DNA from: Gemmatimonadota bacterium
GTDB taxonomy: Bacteria > Gemmatimonadota > Gemmatimonadetes > Palauibacterales > Palauibacteraceae
Reading direction: 5' to 3'
Assembly: GCA_013042495.1 (NCBI GenBank)
Contig: JABDQB010000176.1
Coordinates: forward strand, 1 to 5,508
Length of the DNA stretch: 5,508 nucleotides
This document shows positions 1 through 5,508 of this stretch, one piece after another. The position numbers were made by a program, and so were the translations under genes. The notes beneath the pieces were generated by a model. The model made no database searches, was not told the DNA's origin, and worked only from the letters and a program-made list of their open reading frames with translations. How positions within the stretch are numbered: the stretch's first letter is position 1; every line of letters starts with the position of its first letter.

Positions 1-370
1 CGCCACCGCAGTCGCGGGGATGCAGGAAAGCAACAGGGAGACCGCCTGCTCCTGTGCGGATCCCGGGGGCGACGGGATTGATCCCGGACTCGGCCAATCG
101 GTGGAGCGTCGTATCCAGATCGGGGACCTGAAGACAGACGTGGTGGAGGCCCTGGCCTCGCCGTTCGAGGAAGCGCGAGATGGGGGAGTCCGAGCCGATG
201 GGCTCGAGAAGTTCGATCCGGCCGGTTCCGTGGCCGAAGAAGACGACCTCTACTTCCTCCGAGGGAACTGTTTCCCGGCCAGCAGGGTTCTCTCCCAGCA
301 TGGCCTCGAAGAGGGGGACGGCGGTCTGAAGAGAATTGACCGCGATCCCGATGTGGTCGATCTTGAACAT
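1..370 (-). CDS. mce: Methylmalonyl-CoA epimerase, 3' end cut by window edge
   Basis: It interconverts (S)- and (R)-methylmalonyl-CoA, a cytoplasmic step linking propionyl-CoA carboxylation to the B12-dependent methylmalonyl-CoA mutase. The reverse strand gives 123 residues from ATG (368-370) to the edge. They show the vicinal-oxygen-chelate (glyoxalase-like) pattern of the family: HIGIAV at 6-11, IELLEP at 52-57, SPISRFLERRGQGLHH at 62-77, a VPDLDTTLHRL segment at 82-92, and VAFLHPRD at 113-120. By family knowledge, His6, Glu53 and one of His76/His77 are probable metal ligands. The last ligand or catalytic Glu lies in the C-terminal tail beyond the window. Family members are about 130-150 residues, so only some 10-20 residues are missing. 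A GGAG Shine-Dalgarno (complement of 377-380) sits 6 nt before the ATG and supports this start. The gene is divergent from trxA. Family membership is clear; nothing seen suggests a pseudogene. Confidence 0.92.
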   Translation of the reverse strand, partial: MFKIDHIGIAVNSLQTAVPLFEAMLGENPAGRETVPSEEVEVVFFGHGTGRIELLEPIGSDSPISRFLERRGQGLHHVCLQVPDLDTTLHRLAESGINPVAPGIRTGAGGLPVAFLHPRDCGG

Positions 371-376
371 TCGTCG

Positions 377-380
377 CTCC
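377..380 (-). promoter_or_regulatory. Shine-Dalgarno of the epimerase gene
   Basis: On the minus strand GGAG lies 6 nt before the ATG at 368-370. This is good spacing and fixes the start just ahead of the conserved HIGIAV motif. Confidence 0.6.
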
Positions 381-469
381 GGTGAGCCGGTTGGAGCCCC
401 GCGCGAAAGATCTTCGAGGGGCCGGTGCTGCCGGAAACTAGACTTGCAACCAGTGCATTTCCACTAAAC

Positions 470-474
470 GAGGG
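470..474 (+). promoter_or_regulatory. Shine-Dalgarno of trxA
   Basis: GAGGG ends 6 nt before the GTG at 481. It decides in favour of this GTG start, which gives a thioredoxin of the normal length. Confidence 0.65.
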
Positions 475-480
475 AATATC

Positions 481-810
481 GTGTCAACTGCAGAACTCGT
501 CACTTTGACGGACGGTAACTTCGAGCAGGAAATCGAGTCCAGCGAAGGACTCGCTATCGTAGACTTCTGGGCGGAGTGGTGCGGACCCTGCCGTCTCGTG
601 GGTCCGGTCGTCGCCGAGTTGGCGGACGAGTACGCCGGCAAGATCAAGGTCGGAAAGCTGGACGTCGACTCCAATCGGGCGACCTCCCAGCGCTATGGCA
701 TACGTTCGATTCCGAGCATCCTGTATTTCAAGGACGGCGAGCTCGTGGACGTCGTGGTCGGCGCCGTTCCGAAGTCACATCTGGAGCAGAAGATCCAGCA
801 GTACGTCTGA
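481..810 (+). CDS. trxA: Thioredoxin (Trx1/TrxA type)
   Basis: This is a cytoplasmic protein-disulfide reductase that is recycled by thioredoxin reductase and supplies electrons to enzymes such as ribonucleotide reductase and peroxiredoxins. The 109-residue length matches the single-domain TrxA family. The active site WCGPC is at residues 33-37, preceded by VDFWAEW (27-33). The cis-proline loop is IPS at 77-79 (Pro78), followed by the LYFKDGE strand-turn (81-87) and the VVGAVPK segment (92-98), where the family has its conserved Gly. There is no signal peptide or membrane anchor, so it is cytoplasmic rather than a periplasmic TlpA/ResA type. It starts at GTG with a well-placed GAGGG upstream. 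It is the first gene of a plus-strand cluster; 67 bp with a strong hairpin separates it from rsmI. The identification is secure. Whether it is the main or a secondary thioredoxin of the genome cannot be told here. Confidence 0.96.
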   Translation: MSTAELVTLTDGNFEQEIESSEGLAIVDFWAEWCGPCRLVGPVVAELADEYAGKIKVGKLDVDSNRATSQRYGIRSIPSILYFKDGELVDVVVGAVPKSHLEQKIQQYV

Positions 811-838
811 TCGAATCCCCTGACCGACCGGAGGATAC

Positions 839-869
839 GCGCCCTCTCCCCGAGCGGGGAGGAGGGCGC
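839..869 (+). promoter_or_regulatory. Strong hairpin in trxA-rsmI spacer that buries the rsmI ribosome binding site
   Basis: The left arm 839-851 and right arm 856-869 pair over 13 base pairs with one bulged G (862, or an equivalent neighbour) and a GAGC loop (852-855). Eleven of the 13 pairs are G-C. The right arm contains AGGAGG (860-865), the only good Shine-Dalgarno for the rsmI start at 878. Folded RNA would therefore mask it. No U-run follows the stem (the next bases are TCGTCTGA), so a classical intrinsic terminator is unlikely. It could instead control translation, stabilise the upstream trxA mRNA end, or cause partial termination. The pairing is seen directly; the function is inferred. 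Confidence 0.6.
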
Positions 870-877
870 TCGTCTGA

Positions 878-1726
878 ATGACGCCAGGCAAGCTTGTTAT
901 CGTGGGTACGCCGATCGGCAATCTAGCCGATCTCTCGGCGCGGGCACTCGAGACCCTCGATGGGGCCGGCGTCGTGTACGCGGAAGACACCCGCCACAGC
1001 GCGACATTGCTACGGCACTATGGGTTTCGAACCCCGCTTCGCTCCCTTCACGAGCACAATGAAGCGCGACGGATCGACGAGGTGCTCGATCGGCTGGCAG
1101 CGGGCGCGATCTGCGCGCTTATCTCCGATGCGGGCACGCCTACGGTTTCAGACCCGGGCACTCGTCTCGTGGCGGCGGTGGCCGGTGCGGGGTTCCGGGT
1201 GGAACCTGTCCCCGGTCCCTCCGCGGTCACGGCCGCGCTCTCGGCGTCGGGACTTCCGGGAGGCCGGTTCCTCTTCCTCGGTTTCGCGCCCCGGAAGGGT
1301 CGCGAACGCGAAGACTGGATGGCGCAGGCTCTGGACTCACCGCACACGGTGGTGGTCTTCGAGGCGCCCGGTCGGCTGGACGCTCTGCTCGAAGATTGGA
1401 CATCCCGGGGTGCCGCGGGCAGGCTATGTGCCGTGTGCCGCGAATTGACGAAGCTGCACGAAGAAGTGCGCCACGGAACGGTTGAGGCTCACAGGGACTA
1501 TTACAGTGGGAACAACGTGCGGGGCGAGATCACGGTCGTTCTGGAAGGCTCTGGCGCCGGGTCGCCCGAGAATCGGGTCGACATTGAGGCGGCGACGACC
1601 GTCGCGAATGAGATGGCTGCTGCGGGGCAAACGACGCAGGTGATAGCTCGTCGTTTAAGGGGGGAATTCGGGATGACGAGGAATCAGGCCTACGATCTGG
1701 CTCTCAGGGCGGCTGAAAGGAAGTGA
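878..1726 (+). CDS. rsmI: 16S rRNA (cytidine-1402-2'-O)-methyltransferase RsmI
   Basis: It methylates the ribose of C1402 in the 16S rRNA decoding centre using S-adenosylmethionine; RsmH acts on the base of the same nucleotide. The 282-residue length matches the family. Tetrapyrrole-methylase fold motifs appear in order: GTPIGNLADLS (10-20), AEDTRHS (35-41), LHEHNE (57-62), LISDAGTPTVSDPGTRLV (81-98), PVPGPSAVTAALSASGLP (110-127), FLFLGFAPRKGRER (131-144), FEAPGRL (161-167), CRELTKLHEE (187-196) and RGEITVVLEG (215-224). The C-terminal stretch at about 238-278 (TTQVIARRL, then MTRNQAYDLAL) fits the helical C-terminal domain of RsmI. The start is fixed because an in-frame TGA (875-877) directly precedes the ATG. 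The usual YESPHRL-like motif reads FEAPGRL here, with Gly in place of His. The last codons overlap the GTG of the next gene (GTGA, 1723-1726), implying one operon. Confidence 0.95.
   Translation: MTPGKLVIVGTPIGNLADLSARALETLDGAGVVYAEDTRHSATLLRHYGFRTPLRSLHEHNEARRIDEVLDRLAAGAICALISDAGTPTVSDPGTRLVAAVAGAGFRVEPVPGPSAVTAALSASGLPGGRFLFLGFAPRKGREREDWMAQALDSPHTVVVFEAPGRLDALLEDWTSRGAAGRLCAVCRELTKLHEEVRHGTVEAHRDYYSGNNVRGEITVVLEGSGAGSPENRVDIEAATTVANEMAAAGQTTQVIARRLRGEFGMTRNQAYDLALRAAERK
1723..1726 (+). promoter_or_regulatory. GTGA stop/start overlap, rsmI to DUF4175-like gene
   Basis: The rsmI stop TGA (1724-1726) shares bases with the GTG start (1723-1725) of the next gene. The purine run GAAAGGAA just before it ends directly at the GTG, too close for normal Shine-Dalgarno spacing. 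Initiation probably depends on ribosomes finishing rsmI. Confidence 0.6.
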
Positions 1727-4700
1727 CGCCGAGCGAGGCGGGGCGAGAGCTCGCCCGCGCAGCCGCGCTAGTCCGATCGACGGGACGCAGGACCGCGTTC
1801 TGGAGAGGCGCTGCCTTCATCGGCCCCCTACTCGTCATTCTCCTCTCGACCATGTGGCTTCCGGACGGCTGGCTCGGACGCCCGGGTTCACTTCTTCCGA
1901 TGCTGCTGGGCCTTGGCGCCCTGGGGACCCTTGGCGTCGCGGGGCTGGTGGTCGGCGGTTCCATGCGCGGGTGTCGGCTGCGCAGTAGAGTCGTGGAGAT
2001 CGAGAGGGCCAGGGGCCTGGCCCGGGGTGACCTGCTAGGCGCGATCGAGCTTGGCGAGGATGTCGAAGCAGGGGGCCTGGCGGACTTGCACAGGATGCGG
2101 GTGGCCACGGGCCTCCAGGGGGTCTCGGCCCGGGAGCTCCTTCCGAAATCGCTGAATCGTGCGCGGACGGCCCGGCGATTCGCTCTCCCTGTTCTGGGCG
2201 TCGTGCTGGCCCTCCTGGCGGCCGGCCTCTTCGAGAACCCCGTGTCTGCCCGCAGCGCGGCAGGGGCGCTGGCGCGGCCCTGGACCGTGACTTTTCCTCC
2301 GCCGCCCCCGCCTCTTCAGCTCGGTCCGCCCGGTGGACAGGTCCTGCGTGGGAGCGCATTCGACGTCACTATTTCCGCGTCCGGACGGTCGAGCGTACTG
2401 CTGGTTCAGGCACGTTCGGGGACCCCGCCACGCAGGGATCGTGTTGCCGTTGTCGACGGAATCGCCGCTGCCCGCATCGAGCCCGTCGATGAGGTCATTC
2501 GGTTCTGGGCAGAGGATGGGCTAGGCGGCGTGACCGACACCTTCTCGGTCGTGCCACTCGATGCACTGACGGTTACCGATCTACGCGTCGCGCTGGACTA
2601 TCCTCCGTATCTCGGCAGAACGCGAGACGTCCTCAGCGGTCACATCACCCGACTCGACGCTCCGGCGGGAACCCAGTTGACGCTGAACGTGCGCACGAAT
2701 CACCCGATCGATCGCATGGGGCTCGCTCGGACCAGGGCCGCTGGGATCGATACGGTCGTCCTCGCCGTGGCCTCCAATGCGGTCACGGCCGCGGCCACCG
2801 TCGTAGTGACGGACAGTGTGTTGCTGTCGTGGTGGATCGTCCCCCAGGACAGCGTACCGGGCATGCATATTCCGTCCCCGATTATGGTCCACGTCCGACC
2901 CGACGAACGCCCCACCGTAAGCCTCGTATACCCCGGCGAAGACCTCGTTCTTGGGCTCGACCAGACGCTCGCACTGGTCATCGATGCGAGGGACGATCAC
3001 GGACTTGCGGAAGTGGGACTCTCATGGTGGCGTGAGTCTGCCGGAGGTCGATCGGACCGGCCGGCGTACGAAGCGCTATCGGGAGCTCACGGTGCCCGTC
3101 GAATGGTCCTGCGCCCGACCCTGGACCTGGAGGCTGGTGAGTTCGTTCCGGGGGACGAAATCGTGTACTACGCGACAGCGAGGGACGCGAATCCGGTCAC
3201 GCCGCCAGCCGTGTCAGACACATTTCGCGCCCGCCTGGCGAGCCTCGATGAATTGCGAAGTCGGGTCGCCCTTCGGACCGAAGATCTACTCCAGGACACC
3301 CGGTCCCTCGAGGAGCGGGCTGGAGATCTGTCTGACGGTGCTCAGGACGCGCGGCGCAGGAGCCCGGGCCGGAGCCAGGAACCCGGGCAGAGCGGTGCGG
3401 TCGAAAGGGCGGACTTCGGTGCGACACAGGAAGCTCGGAATTTGCTGGCAGAGGCGCGGGAAATCGAGGCAGATCTTGAGCGAATGCGTGAGGACCTGAG
3501 AGAAGCCGGGAGCGACCTCGCGGACTCGCCGCTGGTCGACTCCGATTTGCAGCAACGCCTGGCGGAGCTTGAGCAGCTATTCGAGGAAATCCTGGAGTCG
3601 GGACTTCGGGAACGCATCGAGGCGCTGGAACAGTCCCTCCGGGGGCTTGATCGTGAAGGTCTGAGTGAAGCACTCGGGGAATTCGCGCGTCAGAGCGCCA
3701 ATCTCGAGGAGCGGCTCGAGCAGGCTCTGGGCCTCATGGAACGAGTCGCACTGGAGCAGTCGCTGGAAGGTGCCCGACAGACCGCCGAAAACCTGGCACG
3801 CCGGCAGGAACGAATCTCAGACAGCGTCGGGGCCGCAGACCGGGCAGTCGATCAGGACCAAGTCGCTACTGAGTCGGAAGCCCTCGCCGAGCGTGTCGAT
3901 GAACTGGCCGCACGTCTCGATGAGCAGCAGGCTGGTGAATCTGCGGACCGCGCCAAGGAGGGAGCCAACGATGCTCGCCAGGCGGCTTCTCACGGGCGGT
4001 CGGCGGCTCAGGAGGCACGGAAGGATAGAGGATCGGACAGACCGGGGCTCTCTGAGGAAGCGGGCAGGGCGGCCACGGCTCTCGCCCGGGCGGAGCGCAG
4101 CCTGTCGGCGGCGGACCAGGCGCTGTCCACGGACTGGCGCGCGGAGGCGCTGGAAGCCGTGAACAGGGCGACCACGGAGTCACTCGAGCTGGCCAGGGAG
4201 CAGAAGAGGCTGGTCGAGCGTCTGCGTTCGGGTGACCGCCCGGAGGACCTGGCGGGCCAGCAGTCGGCGGTCCGGGAGGGACTCGACAATCTATCGCAGT
4301 CCCTGGCGGAGGCGGGGAGGAAGACGGCCCTGATGGATCGTCGCACCGGGCCCGCCGCGGCCCAGGCAGGTCGAGAAATGGATGCTCTGGCCCGGAGTCT
4401 GTCGAGCGGATCGGCCCAGCGCAGCGAGGCCATGCAACAGGGAGAGGCGGCGATGGAGGCCCTGAGCGACCTGGCCGGATCGCTCCTGGCCGGGCGGAGA
4501 CAAATGGAGGCGGCCAGCTCGGCCACGGGGATGGAAGAGGCCCTCGACCGACTCGCCGGTATGGGAAGACAGCAGGCAGGGATCAACTCGGAGTCGGGCG
4601 AGCTATTCGGCCTGATGCCGGGGGGGCAGGCGCTCCGGGACCGCCTGGCATCGCTCGCCGCCAGACAGGAAGCCGTTTCGGAAGACCTCCGCGACCTGGC

Positions 4701-5073
4701 AGGTGACCCTGCCGCTCGCGTGCTTGGCAGCCGTCCTGCGGGGTTGGCCGCTGAGGCCGACGAGGTTGCACGGCGACTGTCGGCGGGTGCGCTTGACCGT
4801 GAGACCCTTGAGCGCCAGGAGCAGCTCTTTCGCAGGCTTCTCGACGCAGGACGCTCGCTCGAAAAGGACGAGCGGGATGCCAACCGAAGGGAGGCAACCT
4901 CGGCCAGACCTCGGGTCGCCTTTCTTCCGGAAGGAGGGGCCGTCGAAGAGCTCGGTCCTCGATATCCGTACCCGGACGGTGCCGTCCTGGAGGCGTTGAC
5001 GGCTGCGCAGCGGCGCCTCGTCTACGAGTATTTCGACCGCCTGAATGGTGAAGTCTCGGGTGACGGTCCGTGA
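1723..5073 (+). CDS. DUF4175-like membrane protein with large extracytoplasmic coiled coil
   Basis: The function is unknown. The protein has 1116 residues. Hydrophobic helices lie at about 28-46, 56-79 and 152-170. Arg-rich stretches (RSTGRR near 18-23; most of 80-151) favour an N-in topology, with the rest exported after helix 3. Residues 181-200 read ARPWTVT followed by F and six prolines, then beta-rich, probably Ig-like domains to about 505. Motifs ARDDHGLAEVGL (422-433) and GDEIVYYATARD (477-488) resemble those I associate with DUF4175 proteins. From about 508 to 1065 it is rich in Glu, Arg, Ala, Leu and Gln and looks helical, largely coiled coil, with a weaker low-complexity part near 735-780. 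It ends in a Tyr/Pro-rich tail and a short helix (ALTAAQRRLVYEYFDRLN, 1091-1108). No catalytic motif is seen. The GTG start overlaps the rsmI stop; an in-frame TGA at 1714-1716 excludes an earlier start, and the next ATG would lose helix 1. The family assignment is from memory of the architecture and less certain than the reading frame. Confidence 0.78.
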   Translation: MTPSEAGRELARAAALVRSTGRRTAFWRGAAFIGPLLVILLSTMWLPDGWLGRPGSLLPMLLGLGALGTLGVAGLVVGGSMRGCRLRSRVVEIERARGLARGDLLGAIELGEDVEAGGLADLHRMRVATGLQGVSARELLPKSLNRARTARRFALPVLGVVLALLAAGLFENPVSARSAAGALARPWTVTFPPPPPPLQLGPPGGQVLRGSAFDVTISASGRSSVLLVQARSGTPPRRDRVAVVDGIAAARIEPVDEVIRFWAEDGLGGVTDTFSVVPLDALTVTDLRVALDYPPYLGRTRDVLSGHITRLDAPAGTQLTLNVRTNHPIDRMGLARTRAAGIDTVVLAVASNAVTAAATVVVTDSVLLSWWIVPQDSVPGMHIPSPIMVHVRPDERPTVSLVYPGEDLVLGLDQTLALVIDARDDHGLAEVGLSWWRESAGGRSDRPAYEALSGAHGARRMVLRPTLDLEAGEFVPGDEIVYYATARDANPVTPPAVSDTFRARLASLDELRSRVALRTEDLLQDTRSLEERAGDLSDGAQDARRRSPGRSQEPGQSGAVERADFGATQEARNLLAEAREIEADLERMREDLREAGSDLADSPLVDSDLQQRLAELEQLFEEILESGLRERIEALEQSLRGLDREGLSEALGEFARQSANLEERLEQALGLMERVALEQSLEGARQTAENLARRQERISDSVGAADRAVDQDQVATESEALAERVDELAARLDEQQAGESADRAKEGANDARQAASHGRSAAQEARKDRGSDRPGLSEEAGRAATALARAERSLSAADQALSTDWRAEALEAVNRATTESLELAREQKRLVERLRSGDRPEDLAGQQSAVREGLDNLSQSLAEAGRKTALMDRRTGPAAAQAGREMDALARSLSSGSAQRSEAMQQGEAAMEALSDLAGSLLAGRRQMEAASSATGMEEALDRLAGMGRQQAGINSESGELFGLMPGGQALRDRLASLAARQEAVSEDLRDLAGDPAARVLGSRPAGLAAEADEVARRLSAGALDRETLERQEQLFRRLLDAGRSLEKDERDANRREATSARPRVAFLPEGGAVEELGPRYPYPDGAVLEALTAAQRRLVYEYFDRLNGEVSGDGP
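5070..5073 (+). promoter_or_regulatory. GTGA stop/start overlap, DUF4175-like gene to TPR gene
   Basis: The stop TGA (5071-5073) of the long gene shares bases with the GTG start (5070-5072) of the exported TPR protein. Only a weak GGGTG (5058-5062) lies upstream, so translational coupling by re-initiation is likely. Confidence 0.6.
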
Positions 5074-5508
5074 CGCTCGCACGACTTGCCGCCGCCGCGG
5101 CTTGTATCGCCCTCGTGGCGGGAGCCACAGACCCGGCCTTCGCCCAGGAGTCACCCGGGGCGGCGATCGTGGAGAGACGTGCGCTCGACCACTCAATCCG
5201 GCTGGAACAGGCTGGCAGAGAAGACGAGGCCATGCGCGCGCTCGAGAATCTGCTCGAGGAGCAGCCGCGATCGGTATCGGCCCTCGTGCTGCTGAGGCAA
5301 ATGGCTGAGAGAGCCGGTGAACCGCGCCGGGCGTTGGCACGGGCGGAAGCCGCGGTCGGTGCGGATGACTCGGATCTTCCGGCGCTGCGCCGGGTGTGGA
5401 TCCGTTCCCTCCAGGCCTCGGGGCTGCAGGACAGCGCCCTGAGTGCGGCGCAGAGTTGGATCCGTGCGCGGCCAGGGCAAGTCGCGGCGTACCTGGAACT
5501 GTCGGGCC
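5070..5508 (+). CDS. Exported TPR-repeat protein, 3' end cut by window edge
   Basis: This is probably a periplasmic or outer-membrane-side scaffold protein; no enzymatic role can be read. 146 residues are visible and the frame is open to the edge. Residues 1-25 form a Sec signal peptide: a short n-region with Arg5, a hydrophobic Ala/Leu-rich core, and an AFA-QE cleavage site after Ala25. Cys12 sits inside the hydrophobic core, too early for a lipobox, so a lipoprotein is unlikely. The mature part has helical repeats with TPR spacing at about 38-67 (AGREDEAMRALENLLEEQP), 70-100 (AGEPRRALARAEAAV) and 104-137 (SGLQDSALSAAQSWIRARP). The GTG start overlaps the stop of the DUF4175-like gene, which implies co-expression and perhaps a physical complex outside the cytoplasm. 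The total length and any C-terminal domain lie outside the window. The TPR class is fairly sure; the exact family is not. Confidence 0.8.
   Translation, partial: MTLARLAAAAACIALVAGATDPAFAQESPGAAIVERRALDHSIRLEQAGREDEAMRALENLLEEQPRSVSALVLLRQMAERAGEPRRALARAEAAVGADDSDLPALRRVWIRSLQASGLQDSALSAAQSWIRARPGQVAAYLELSG

Larger units (their letters stand above)
371..480. promoter_or_regulatory. Divergent intergenic region between mce and trxA
   Basis: These 110 bp separate two genes transcribed away from each other, so promoters for both should lie here or overlap the gene starts. That is inferred from the layout. I could not find a convincing sigma70-type -35/-10 pair on either strand. The region holds an 8-bp perfect palindrome, AAGATCTT (407-414), and is locally more AT-rich at 435-480 than its surroundings. 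No small ORF or RNA gene is evident. Confidence 0.4.

Noticed and set aside
20..385. A 121-codon open frame on the plus strand
   Set aside because: It is antisense to the methylmalonyl-CoA epimerase, whose conserved motifs on the minus strand are unambiguous.
407..414. Palindrome AAGATCTT in the divergent intergenic region as an operator
   Set aside because: It is a single 8-bp palindrome whose flanks do not extend the symmetry, and there is no second copy nearby. It is mentioned in the region entry but not called as a site.
444..470. Possible trxA promoter: TTGCAA (444-449) and TAAACG (465-470)
   Set aside because: The match is weak, the spacing is 15 bp, and transcription would start inside or after the Shine-Dalgarno at 470-474.
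839..869. Rho-independent terminator for trxA
   Set aside because: The stem is strong but no T-run follows it, and rsmI starts 8 bases after its end. It is kept as a structural or regulatory hairpin instead.
2006..2023. Perfect 7-bp hairpin (GGGCCAG/CTGGCCC, 4-nt loop) inside the DUF4175-like gene
   Set aside because: Short GC stems like this are expected by chance in sequence this GC-rich, and it lies mid-gene with no linked signal.
4008..4883. A 291-codon open frame on the minus strand, rich in Ser, Arg and Ala
   Set aside because: It lies wholly inside the DUF4175-like gene, has the biased composition expected from the antisense of a GC-rich coding region, and shows no recognisable motif.

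Overview
This is a GC-rich bacterial window with no mobile elements, CRISPR arrays, tRNA or rRNA genes. Coding is dense and most of it runs on the plus strand. The gene content is a methylmalonyl-CoA epimerase, thioredoxin, RsmI, a very long DUF4175-like membrane/coiled-coil protein and an exported TPR protein. Together with the high GC this fits a Gram-negative envelope-bearing phylum such as Gemmatimonadota or a relative. That placement is an inference from gene content and style; there is no marker gene here that settles it.

Layout. At the left edge (1-370, minus strand) is a nearly complete methylmalonyl-CoA epimerase gene that runs off the window at its 3' end. A 110-bp divergent intergenic region (371-480) separates it from a plus-strand cluster. 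The cluster is trxA (481-810), a 67-bp spacer with a strong hairpin (839-869), rsmI (878-1726), a 1116-residue DUF4175-like protein (1723-5073), and an exported TPR protein that runs off the right edge (5070-5508).

The last three genes are joined by two identical GTGA stop/start overlaps (1723-1726 and 5070-5073), so they are probably translated in a coupled way from one mRNA. trxA and rsmI are cytoplasmic housekeeping genes: a disulfide reductase and a 16S rRNA C1402 2'-O-methyltransferase. The two downstream genes act at the cell envelope. The DUF4175-like protein has three predicted membrane segments, beta-rich domains and an exported coiled-coil of roughly 550 residues. The TPR protein has a Sec signal peptide. 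By analogy with MoxR/DUF58/Bat-type clusters, where DUF4175 and TPR proteins are found in other phyla, they may form an envelope complex of unknown function.

The most interesting points are the hairpin that buries the AGGAGG ribosome binding site of rsmI, and the tightly coupled but uncharacterised DUF4175-TPR pair.
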